A stretch of DNA of 17,665 bases from Candidatus Uhrbacteria bacterium (GTDB lineage Bacteria; Patescibacteriota; Patescibacteriia; UBA9934; GWF2-40-263): contig JACQXU010000035.1 in assembly GCA_016208545.1 (NCBI GenBank), positions 1 through 17,665 on the forward strand. Reading direction: 5' to 3'. A program made the position numbers and the translations under genes. Of this stretch, positions 6,146 to 16,500 are shown piece after piece. A model generated the notes under the pieces. That model was not told where the DNA came from. It saw nothing but the letters and a program-made list of their open reading frames with translations, and did not search any database. The number at the start of each line of letters is the position of its first letter. Position 1 is the stretch's first letter.

Positions 6146-6877
6146 ATGTTACCTAAAGCAAAAAAGTTTTTAAGTCAGAATTTTCTTGTTGATGAAAATA
6201 AAAAACAAAAAATCATTCAAGCCGCTGAAATAAAAAAAGGCGAAACAGTTCTTGAAATTGGTCCAGGAACAGGAACGCTGACAAAAGCGTTAGTTGACGC
6301 TGGCGCTAGCGTGATTGCGATTGAAGCAGACAAAGATTTGATCAAGCCACTCAAAAACAGGTTTGGCGACAGTGTTGATTTGATTCACAGTGATGTCCTT
6401 TCCGACCTTTCGGTCCTTTCCGACCTTTCAGACTTGTCTTTCAAACTCATTGCAAACATTCCCTACAACATCACCTCACCAATTCTCGAAAAATTTCTCA
6501 CAAATTCTCCTCGGCCGTCGAGAATGGTTCTTATGGTTCAAAAAGAAGTCGCGGATCGAATAACTGCCAAACCTCCAAAAATGAGTTTGTTTTCTGTTGT
6601 TTGTCAGATTTACGCAAAGTGTGAGCGTGTCGCAATTGTGAAAGCTGGCGCGTTTCGGCCGATTCCAAAAGTTGATTCAGCTATTGTTAGGCTTGATTTG
6701 TATCCCTATAATCAGGAAAAAGTCATCGCGCTTGCGAAAAGAGGGTTTTCTTCAAAACGCAAACAACTTAAAACGAATCTCGGTCCTCGCGGTGTTGAAA
6801 AGTTAAAACAGCTCGGTCTTGACGCAAAAATTCGTGCACAAGAACTCACTGTTGAAGATTGGATCGGTTTGCTATAA
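6146..6877 (+). CDS. rsmA: 16S rRNA dimethyladenosine transferase (KsgA/RsmA)
   Basis: A 243-residue SAM-dependent methyltransferase that dimethylates the two adjacent adenosines in the 3' terminal hairpin of 16S rRNA, late in 30S assembly. Visible motifs are FLSQNFLVD (8-16), the SAM-binding VLEIGPGTGTLT (35-46), acidic E60 at the end of the next strand, catalytic NIPY (104-107), QKEVADRI, and GAFRPIPKVDSAIVRL. The C-terminal helical part is short (E. coli has 273 residues in all) but retains RGFSSKRKQL and RAQELTVEDW. An 18-base tandem duplication adds LSDLSVLSDLSDLS just before the NIPY strand. The ATG has no Shine-Dalgarno sequence; the GACTCC repeat ends 5 bases upstream. The stop codon overlaps the promoter of the next gene. 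Confidence 0.95.
   Translation: MLPKAKKFLSQNFLVDENKKQKIIQAAEIKKGETVLEIGPGTGTLTKALVDAGASVIAIEADKDLIKPLKNRFGDSVDLIHSDVLSDLSVLSDLSDLSFKLIANIPYNITSPILEKFLTNSPRPSRMVLMVQKEVADRITAKPPKMSLFSVVCQIYAKCERVAIVKAGAFRPIPKVDSAIVRLDLYPYNQEKVIALAKRGFSSKRKQLKTNLGPRGVEKLKQLGLDAKIRAQELTVEDWIGLL
6395..6430 (+). repeat. 18-base tandem duplication inside rsmA
   Basis: GTCCTTTCCGACCTTTCG (6395-6412) is repeated at 6413-6430 with one difference. Being in frame, it lengthens the loop between the acidic SAM-contact region (SDV) and the NIPY strand by six residues without breaking either motif. Confidence 0.85.
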
Positions 6878-6878
6878 T
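6852..6878 (+). promoter_or_regulatory. Extended -10 promoter overlapping the rsmA stop
   Basis: TGCTATAAT (6870-6878) is a perfect extended -10 element (TGn plus TATAAT). TTGAAG at 6852-6857 may serve as a weak -35 with a short 15-base spacer. The rsmA stop codon TAA (6875-6877) lies within the -10. The start would fall around 6885, about 6 bases before the ATG at 6891, so the mRNA would be nearly leaderless. It likely drives the surface-protein gene pair. Confidence 0.65.
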
Positions 6879-6890
6879 AGTTTCAGCCAT

Positions 6891-7574
6891 ATGGGAATTA
6901 AACGAGTGCGAACTCGTGAACCTCGTCCTCTTTCGTCCGAGCAAAAGGTAGCTTTTGCGCTTTTGTTATTTTTGGGTTTAGGTGGAATTTTTTTCGGGTT
7001 TAGATCTTTTGGTGTGAATGTCCAGCGTCCGTTTGATTTGCAAATCGCGCGTTATTTGCAGGGCGAGAGATTTCTCACAACTTCACAGCGCGAACAAGAA
7101 GAACTTGAAGCGTCAAAAACTCGAGATGTTGACGGAGATGGACTGACTGACTACGACGAACTCCAAGTTTACAAAACAAGTCCGTATCTGACTGACTCCG
7201 ATTCAGACGGCTTTGACGACAAAACTGAAATTTTTTCAAACAACGATCCAAATTGTCCAAAAGACAAAACTTGCACTGGAATTTCTTCAGCTGAAATAGT
7301 GGATGAAAGCAATCCTCTCGCAGGTCTTGAAGGAATTTTTGGAGATATGACATCTTTGACAGAGGCTGGAGAAATTAACTTTAAGTCAAAAGAAGATGTT
7401 GAAGCGTTTTTCAAAAAGGCAACTTTGGTTGAAATTCGCAAAGCGCTTCTTAAATCAGGAATGAAAAAAGAGGATCTTGATAAAATAGATGATAAAGCGC
7501 TTGCTGAATATTTTAGTATAACGATTGATGAAGCGTCGGAAAAGGGAACTTTTGATGAGCTAGTCGAGCCTTAA
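6891..7574 (+). CDS. Single-pass membrane protein with thrombospondin type 3-like calcium repeats
   Basis: A 227-residue protein. A basic N-terminus (KRVRTREPR) precedes one hydrophobic helix at about 20-37, giving a signal anchor with the rest outside the membrane. Residues 79-114 hold two Asp-rich repeats, DVDGDGLTDYDEL and DSDSDGFDDKTEI, spaced as in bacterial thrombospondin type 3/EF-hand-like calcium-binding repeats. A Cys pair follows in NCPKDKTC. The last 90 residues are charged and helix-prone (KKATLVEIRKALLKSG). I do not recognise a defined family beyond the repeats. ATG at 6891 is chosen over an in-frame upstream frame that overlaps rsmA. It ends 2 bases before the giant gene, so the two are almost certainly co-transcribed and may act together at the cell surface. 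Confidence 0.8.
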   Translation: MGIKRVRTREPRPLSSEQKVAFALLLFLGLGGIFFGFRSFGVNVQRPFDLQIARYLQGERFLTTSQREQEELEASKTRDVDGDGLTDYDELQVYKTSPYLTDSDSDGFDDKTEIFSNNDPNCPKDKTCTGISSAEIVDESNPLAGLEGIFGDMTSLTEAGEINFKSKEDVEAFFKKATLVEIRKALLKSGMKKEDLDKIDDKALAEYFSITIDEASEKGTFDELVEP

Positions 7575-7576
7575 TT

Positions 7577-10500
7577 ATGTTTTCGCAAAAGGAAAAAACA
7601 AGACAATGGTTTTCAGTGGGACTGGTTTTTGTTTTTGGAATTGTAAGCATGATTGTTTTTTTATCACCAAAATCAGCACAAGCAGATACAGCTTTGGTTA
7701 ATATGGAATTAAAAGGGGCAGAAGGTCTTGGAGGTTGTTTTGCCGCCCCTTTTTCTCCTCCTTGTGTGCCTATGGGAATTAGAGAATCTGCAAAAATTAT
7801 TAGTGAAAATGTTGTTGCGTCAACTTGGAAAATCGCCGCTGTGCAAGCAATTTTGGACATAGGAAAATTTGTTGCAAATCGTTTGGCATATGAATCCGCA
7901 CTGATCGTTGCAAACGGTGGAATCGGACAGGGCTCGATGTTTTACAAAAAAGGTATTGGCGAAGGGTTTGCAGATTTTGGACTTGAAGTTGCAGGTGAAG
8001 CAGTTGCTGAATTGAGTGAGGGTCTTGAAAGCGAACTTGGACTCAAACTTGGAGCTTGTCTTCCACCGCCGGATTTTTCTTTAGCTCTTCAACTCGGAAT
8101 CGCGCAAAGATACAAACCGCAAAAACCGCGTTGTGATATTTTGGAAGTTATTGGGAATTGGTCGGATTTCGTCGGAGAGATCGGTTCTGCATTGGATCCA
8201 GATCAGGCAAACAAAGCAATCATTTCAAAATTTGCTGAATCGCTTAAGCCAGGACAAAATGAATTAAGTGCTTCAGTTAAAGTAAATTATGAGGTTGCAA
8301 GACAGGTGGAAGAGAAAAAAAATGCTGAAACGTTAGAACGTTTAAGTCCAAAAGCATTAAAAGATGTTAAAGATCCAACAACAGGACAAACAACAACACC
8401 ATCATCTTTTGTGGAAGATGATTTTGTTACAAAACTTAGGAAACTCGCCACAGGAGAAGATATACAATTAAAAGCTTCTGATATGCTTGCGGCAGAAGAT
8501 ACGACTGGAGCAATAACAAGCGGTCTTTTATTGACAGCCGCGTCAACTTTCACCAACACTCTTCTTTCTGAACTTTTTAACAAAATTTACAAAGGACTTT
8601 TTGCTGTTTCACCGGAATCTTCTGATCCGTTTAATTTGGAAGCGCTTCCGGACGATGAGGAATCTAATCGTGATCGTTTGTCTGGAATTTTTGCGACTCT
8701 TCCGTTTGCCAAAACTGAATACAACGTGTTAAACGAATTCATCGTTTGTCCTCCAGAAGGAATTGCAAATCGCGGAGTCAATAATTGCGTTATGAATTCG
8801 GATTTTATGGCCGCTATCACACGCGGAAATTCCGGTGTTCCTCTTACTGTTCAAGAAGCAATTGATGAAGGTTTGATAAACGGCGGATGGAAACTTATTT
8901 CATCGCGTAAATTGGATGTGAATCAAGATCCGCTTTGTTACACATACAGTTTTTGTTATGCGAATTTAGTGAAATTGCGAAAAGCTCGAGTTCTTCCGAT
9001 CGGATGGGAGCTTGCGGCGCAGGCAAACAACGACGGCGATCCAAAATCACTTCAAGAAATTATCGGCGAATTCAATAATTGCAGTCCAAGCGGAACAATT
9101 GATCTGGCTCATCCATTTTGCCATTTGATTGATCCAAATTGGGTTTTGAAATATCCGGACGCACAATGCCGCGCAATTGTTAATGGCGAAATTCGTCTGA
9201 CAATGTTAAGCCCTGGCCGTCAAAGCGTTTGCGCTGATTCGCCAAGCTGTTTGGGAGAAGACGGAAATGGAAAATGCACAAATGGATACGGATATTGCGT
9301 TTCCGAGAAAAACGTTTGGCGTTTTCGCGGTGATTCGTGCGAAGAGCAATACGCCGGATGTTTGTCAATGACAAATACAACATCTAAAAAACAAAACTCG
9401 GTCATAATAAATACTGTTGATTACAGTGTTTGCGGAAAACAAAATGCCGGCTGTCAGTGGTATCGCACGAACAAATACAAATCTGGCGACACTTTTGAAT
9501 GGCTGGTTCCAAACGAATCGTTTGACACAGCTGAACGCGAAGACGACTGGCTTTATCAGACTTCAACTGGACAAATGAGTGATCCGACAGCGTACTCTGC
9601 TCCGGCCGGAAACGCGTACAAGGTTTTTTCGTATGAAGATCGTGAATATTTTACGCACGCGGCAAAAGAATGTTCAAACTCTGACGCTGGCTGTTCTGAA
9701 TTGTTTTCTTCAAATAGTTCAACTTTGAACATGTTGCGAAATCCGAGTTTTGAAACAGACGGAAATAGCGACAGTGTTCCAGATCATTGGACACTTCAAA
9801 ATATTGCGGTAAATGATTTGGTGATTGAAAAAAATAAATCAGCGGCGCGAGGAACTTCTTCTCTTAAACTTCTTGTTGGTGGCGGAGAAGGCGTTAGCCA
9901 ACTTCTTTCTGTTTCACCGAGCCAATTTTACACTTTGAGTTATTACGCAATTTCGGAAACCGCAAATCAACAAAACGCCGATGTTCGTCTTACATTTTTG
10001 GACAATAACAGCGCCGAAGTTGATTTGTCAGGTTTGTCGTTTGTCGGTTGCACGGCGACTGGAAACGAATTGGTCGCTGTAAAAAATGTTGAAACTGAAT
10101 GGATACGACAATCCTGCACATTTGGCGCTCCAAAAAACGCTTCGCAAATGAAAGTTTTGCTTGATTCAACAAATGTTCGTTATGACGCGATTCAAATAGA
10201 ACCAAAAGAAACAACAAGCACTTTTGTTGAAGGTTTGAAAAAAGATGGACAAGCGCAATTTATTAAAACCGCGCCAAATTATTTGGGCTGTGAAGGAAAA
10301 GCGACTGATCCTGCCGCGTGCTCGCAATACGCTCAAGTTTGCGCGGCTCAAGACGTCGGATGCAATTTGTACACGCCGGACGACGGCGATCCAAACGTAT
10401 CAGCGATCGTGAGTTCTTTGGACGTTTGTCCAAACGAGTGTGTTGGATACGACGCTTTTAAACAAGAAGCAACTCTTTATGACGACGAAGAATTTCCAGT

Positions 10501-13500
10501 TCATTTCATTCCTGAAAAAGCAGTAACGTGTCAATCTCAATTTGTCGGATGCGACAGTTTCACAAATTTGGATATTGTTGAAAAAGGCGGAGAGGGAATC
10601 GAGTATTACACAAACTTGCGAGCTTGCGCGACTCCAGAAATGACAGACGGATTAGCAAATAAAGAATCATCAACGTTTTTTACTTGGGAAGGATCAGATA
10701 ATGCTGGTTATCAGTTGCGTTCATGGGTTTTGCTCGAATCAAACATGGATGATGCTCCGTGCACAAAATGGAAAGTTAGCGCGAAAGATCAGATGATTTG
10801 TGAGGAAGATGCGGCATATTTGGCAACTATCGCGGCAGACACATCTTGCGACGACCATTCGGATATTTTCTCAAATCCAGATTGCCGAGAATTTTTTGAC
10901 GCGTCCGGTATCGTTCACTATCGCAAGTTTTCACAAACCGTAACGATCAGCGAACAGTGCGCTCCGTATCGAAAAGATGTTTCATTAAAATCTGATTGCG
11001 ATGCGTCTGGCGGATTCTGGGATACTCAAGTTGGATTCTGCCGGTACTTTGGTTTGTCTTCCGAAAGCAACAGTTGTCCTTCTACGCAAAACGGTTGTCG
11101 GTCGTACACTGGCGGAGCCGGACGAAACGCTGTCACGCTTTTCAATGAAACATTCGAATCCGGATCGTATTCTGGATTTGAGGTATTTGGTTCAGCCAAT
11201 ACAGAAGTGAAAATCAGCAATGAATCTATCGCAACAAACGGACATTCACTTCGAGTTTCAGCTCCGACAAACGATAAAGGCGGATTTGCGACAGTTCAAG
11301 AATATCTTGATGTCGCGCTCACGAACGCAACTTATGATCCAAATAATTCCGCGCAAACGTGTTCAAATTTAGGTCATACTGTAACTCAAGCCGGTTGTGA
11401 GATTGCTCCTGATTGCGTTGTGTATCCGGGAACAAACAGTTGCGGTCCGCTTGTAAACAAACTCGTAGCAGGAAAAACGTTTGTTGTTCAATTCTGGGCA
11501 AAAGGAAATGGGAATTTGGAAGTATTGTTAGTTGAAAACGGCGGCGCGGGAAACGCAACTTCCTACGATTTTGGAAGTTCGATTGATTTGACCGGCAATT
11601 GGAAAGTTTATTCGCTCGGTCCATTTGATTCAAGCAAGTTTTCAACAATTGATAAAAATGCGATTTTGGTTTTTCAAACCGTTGCTGGAAAAGAATTTTT
11701 CATTGATAATTTAATTTTGAAACAAGCTGAAGAAAATATCACAATCGTCAAAAATTCTTGGGTTGTTCCGTCAACCTGCGACATGGCGCCAAACGGAGCG
11801 ATCACTCCGCAGTATTATCTTGGATGTGAAGTATACACTGACAAAGACAGCAAAGAAAGCAATTTGTATCAATTCTCCAATTTGTGTTCAGAAGCTGTTG
11901 TCGGTTGCGAGGCGTTTAACAAAACATTTGAATCAGATTCAGCGTATAGCCAAGTGTTTAATGCGCGTTGTGCAAGAGGTACTGGCGGAGATTTATCAAA
12001 ACCGTCATTTGTAAATCAAAACACAGCTTGCGTTGTTGAAGGTAAAACGTATTGCACAATTTCAACCGGCCGATCGTATTGCACTTTTGATTTAGACGGA
12101 ACATTTGAAAATAAACTACCAAACGACCTCGCAACAAGTTTTGGAATTGTGTTTGGACCAGAAACGGTTTTGTCTCCAGCTGACAGCTCGGTTTACATTG
12201 TTGACAATGGAAAAGCAGATTGCGACGCAAAAGTCGCAGGATGCCGCGAAGTCGGCGCACCAAAATACAGTCAAGATTTGAAAAAAGTTGATGGATTTGA
12301 CAGCGCGTATTTCATAAATGATCCTGAACAATACGGAGAAATTTTGTGCGACAACGAAGCGCTGTTTTGCGATGAGTTTGCTTCAACAAAAGATGGAAAT
12401 TTTTATTTCAAAGATCCAATCAATAAAACTTGCGAATATCGAACCGGAGTTGAGATTGACGGACAGGAATTCACCGGCTGGTTTAGAACAGGCACAAGCA
12501 ATCCATGTGATTGGAAAGATTTGAACGGTGTTGCGGATTTTCAACCAAAATTAGATAACGCGTACATTATGGCTGGCGATCAATCCGCGATTTGGAAAAA
12601 CGGAGACAGCGCGTACGACGGCTGGGTTGGAAACTGCCCGTCCAGCGCTGATTTGTGCACAGAATTTGCGGATTTTGCTGACAATGAAAAACCGTATTAC
12701 TTTTTGAACAACGACAAACTCGACGAAGCCGCAACAGCCGATCCAGATGTTTGCAAAGGACGTGTTAGCCAGAAACTTGGATGCGCTGTTTTCAATAATC
12801 GAAGCCGTTCGGAACTCAAATACAATGCAAGCGCTTCGTATACTGCCTCAATTCACGCTGATGTTTTGTTAGATCAATCGCCAAACGCGCTCGTCGATCC
12901 TGTAAGTTGCACATTGCCAGACGGCGATAAATTTACAATTTCGGAATCGGCGAAAGATTCTTTGGGCTTGCTGTCAACGACAGTGAATTTGTGTGCTAAG
13001 AGATGTTCGTATGATACCGCATCAGACGACTCGATTAACACGAGCACGAGTAAATTATCTGCAAGCACTTCAGCGACGAACACTTATGTTGAACGTTCAT
13101 GTCTTATTAAAGATGATTGTCCAACACTTAAAACAAAAAATGGAAAAGAAATCAAAGCAACAGGATGCGCAGATATATTCAGCCAAGATTTAGAGTTGGA
13201 AAACGATTCAAACACAGTTTTACGAGTTGTGCGAGATCGAAGTTGTTCGTCGTGGCTTGCGTGCGACAGCGCGCGAATGAGTTGGAACGAGCGAACAAAT
13301 AAATACGAAAAAATTTGTGATTCCATTAATTTGTGCTCTGAAGGCGGAGCGCTTGGAGACGAATCAACTTGCACAAAGTGGTCTCCTCGAGATCCGGAAA
13401 TTTTAAACGCGTATAAATACTCAAAACGCGACACAACTTGGAGCGGCTCGGATTTATCCGGTTATGCTGTTCCAAACAAACTTCCGGTTGAGCTTTATAA

Positions 13501-16500
13501 TCAATTCAATCTAACGCCTGGAAAGGTTTGCAAAAATGGAACTAAAATAGTTTTGAATACTTTTTATTATCCAATTGAATGTTCAGACGATAGCGATTGT
13601 GAAACAGGAGAAGTGTGTGAAGGCACAGCAAAAACCAGATATCGTTTGGTGAATGATGCCGGGCCGTGTTCGACTGATATGGAGTATGGAAGTGAATGCC
13701 AAGTCGGTTTTTGCGAGGATAGCGGGGAAGAGTGCGGAACAAACGCGGATTGCGGTGGAACGGAAAAATGTGTGATTGGAACGTGTCAAGAAACTGTAAA
13801 ACCCGCAGATGCTCAAACAAACTGTGAGAACGGAGATTGTTCATGCGCGCAAGATAGTGATTGTAAAAATAGTTATGTTTGTGATGCTGTTACAAGTGTT
13901 TGTGTTGATCAACAACTTGGCGAGCAAAATTGTTACTCTGACGCAGTGAGCGGCTGTACAGGCAAGCAAGTTTGTGTTCCAAACGCGTCAACTGCATTTG
14001 GTTCATGTTTTAACGGACGCTGTTTGACTTCAATTATTGATGAAGATAATGATGGATTTGCCGATAAATTGGATTCTGGAAACGATCTTGCGAAATCTTG
14101 CCGCGGATATCCGGAAGTTGATTCGCCTTATCCTTCAAAAGTTGTTGAAAAGTGGGCAACAGCAAATGGAACAGAAGGTGCGAAAGAAACAGGATTTACA
14201 CCGGAAGACACACCGAGTCAAACTTGGTCGCGTCCGTACACATTCAAAACAGGCTATCAAGATTCACAAATTTGCGCGCCAAAAGGAGACGGAACAGTCG
14301 AAGGTTGCATTTGCAGTTACGACAAAGTTGAATACGCTGACGGAACTTTGAATCGTTTTACATCAGTTGGATCTTCAATAACTCCGCCGACTGGATTTTG
14401 CTCGAGTGGGCCGTTTGACGGACATATTTGCAATTCCGATCAAGACTGCGCATCAAGTACAAATTCTTTAGATTCTGGAAATTGTTTGAAACAAACCCGC
14501 CGCGACACATTGTTTGGCTGGGAAGGATATTGCATTGAAAAAGACACTTCGATTCAACTTTTCGCGAGCACTGAACCGGAAGATCAGGCGTGTTTGACTT
14601 GGCTTCCTGTTGATCAACTTTCCGGCGCAACAGATTTATACGCCAAATACACTTCAGCCGGATTTGCGCCGGAAGACGTGTATTTTTGCGGAGAGATTAA
14701 TATTGCGTACGATTTTAATACAAACGGATACCATTGCGCTGAAACAGACGGCGGAAACTGTGATGACGAAGCATCAACAGCCGCTTTTCAAGATGACGAT
14801 CCTGACGAAGACACGTATTGCGCGCCAGGCTCATTTGCGGTTATGGCTCCGTGTGGCGATCCGTCGCCGAATGATAAGTGCATAGAAGGTTGGGGAGATG
14901 ATGATTATCCATATTTCTGCGTTCCTGAATTGTCTTATAAAACAGAAGACGATGCTGATGGAGTTGAAGGCATGACAAAAAAAGGAGATAAATGTGTTGT
15001 GCCAAAAGCAGATGATGTTATTTATTCTGGATCAGAAGACGAAAACGGGAATACTATTTATTTTATGACTGCGGGAAATTGGAAATCATACAAAAAATCT
15101 TATAGTGATTGTATGGTGCGAGGAGTGTTTAAATTAACTAGTACATACAATGCGTATTTTTCAGGCAGTACTTCAGGGATTTCACGCCAACCGTACGCGG
15201 CTTGTCAAACAATCGTACAAGTTGGAAAACAGATTTCTCAAGATGGTAATTATAATTTCGCGTGGACCGATCGCGTGTGGAAGAGCAAACCTGCTCCATA
15301 TTCAATTCAAGATAATTTTGTGTACGAATTTGGGGCAGTGAAAGCCAAGGCGTTTGCATATAAACCAAACACAATTCCTGAAATTTTTGGTCAAGCATTT
15401 GGACTTAAGAAGAAATTTAATAAAGAAACAGTTCCTGATCCGTTTCCTCATCGAGTTTATATGTGTCGTGACGATGACGGAGAAGGAGACAATCAAAAAC
15501 TCGCAACACCAGATGGAGCAGGAACGTGTGAAGATGGATATGCGTTGGATGGAGTCGGCGAGGCTAGGCCGTATTATGGAATTGAAGTGTTATCTCCATC
15601 AACTCTTGACACAACATTGTGTAAAAATGAAGGTTGTTTCTGTGCAGAAAATGAGGAATGTAATTTTGATGTTAAAATACAAGCGTTTGCTTCGTGTGGA
15701 AATATGGTTTGCACAGGCGGAACTTACGATGGTAAAAAGTGCGATGAAAATCTTGGAAAACAATTTAAAGATTCGGAAAATAAAATAGCGAAATGTAATG
15801 ATTTGCTTGATCAAACCGATGAAGAAAAAGAAACTAAAAAGAATTGTTATATCCGTTATTCGGATGAAGTGTGCGAAGGCGAAGGAGGAACATGTGGCGG
15901 AAAATGTGTTGGCGGAGCAAAAAATGGAGTCTCATGCAATAAAACTTCAAATTGTGAAACACAAACGTGTGATGAGTTTTTTGTGAATACAAATACAGGA
16001 CTCAAAAGTGTAAGTCAATGCGTTTCAGATGAGAGTATTCAAGTTTCAATTCTTGAAAATTCTCCTGTATCAAATTTGGTTGTATCGCGACTAAAACAAC
16101 TATTCGCATATTCGTATGATTTATTGAGATTTGAAAATGATGATATTTATACTGACTATAATGGAGATCTATTTGAGGATTATACAGATTTGGAAGCAAA
16201 ATCTAATTTTAGCGATGAGGTGTTTAAACAAGAACAGGGAGCAAATAAAGTTCCTTGGATTTGGGACGAGCGCGCGAAAAATGGAAATGCGCCTACGGTA
16301 GTTTCACTTGGCGCGTGCGCTGGAACAAAATGCAAAGAGGGGAAAAAAGATGCGTTTACAGTGAACGATCAAGACGAAGGAGACATTATTGCAAAAGGTT
16401 CAAAACGAGTTTCAGTTAGTTTTTTTGCCTATGCTGATCCAAACCAGATGCCAATTCGCAATATAGTTGTTGATTGGGGTGATGGAGACGATATTACGCC

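Noticed and set aside
6819..6890. Longer start of the 227-residue protein inside rsmA
   Set aside because: It would overlap rsmA, and the perfect extended -10 lies just before the ATG at 6891.
10990..16200. Short plus and minus open frames within the giant gene
   Set aside because: All overlap the intact 9.4-kb frame and show no family features.
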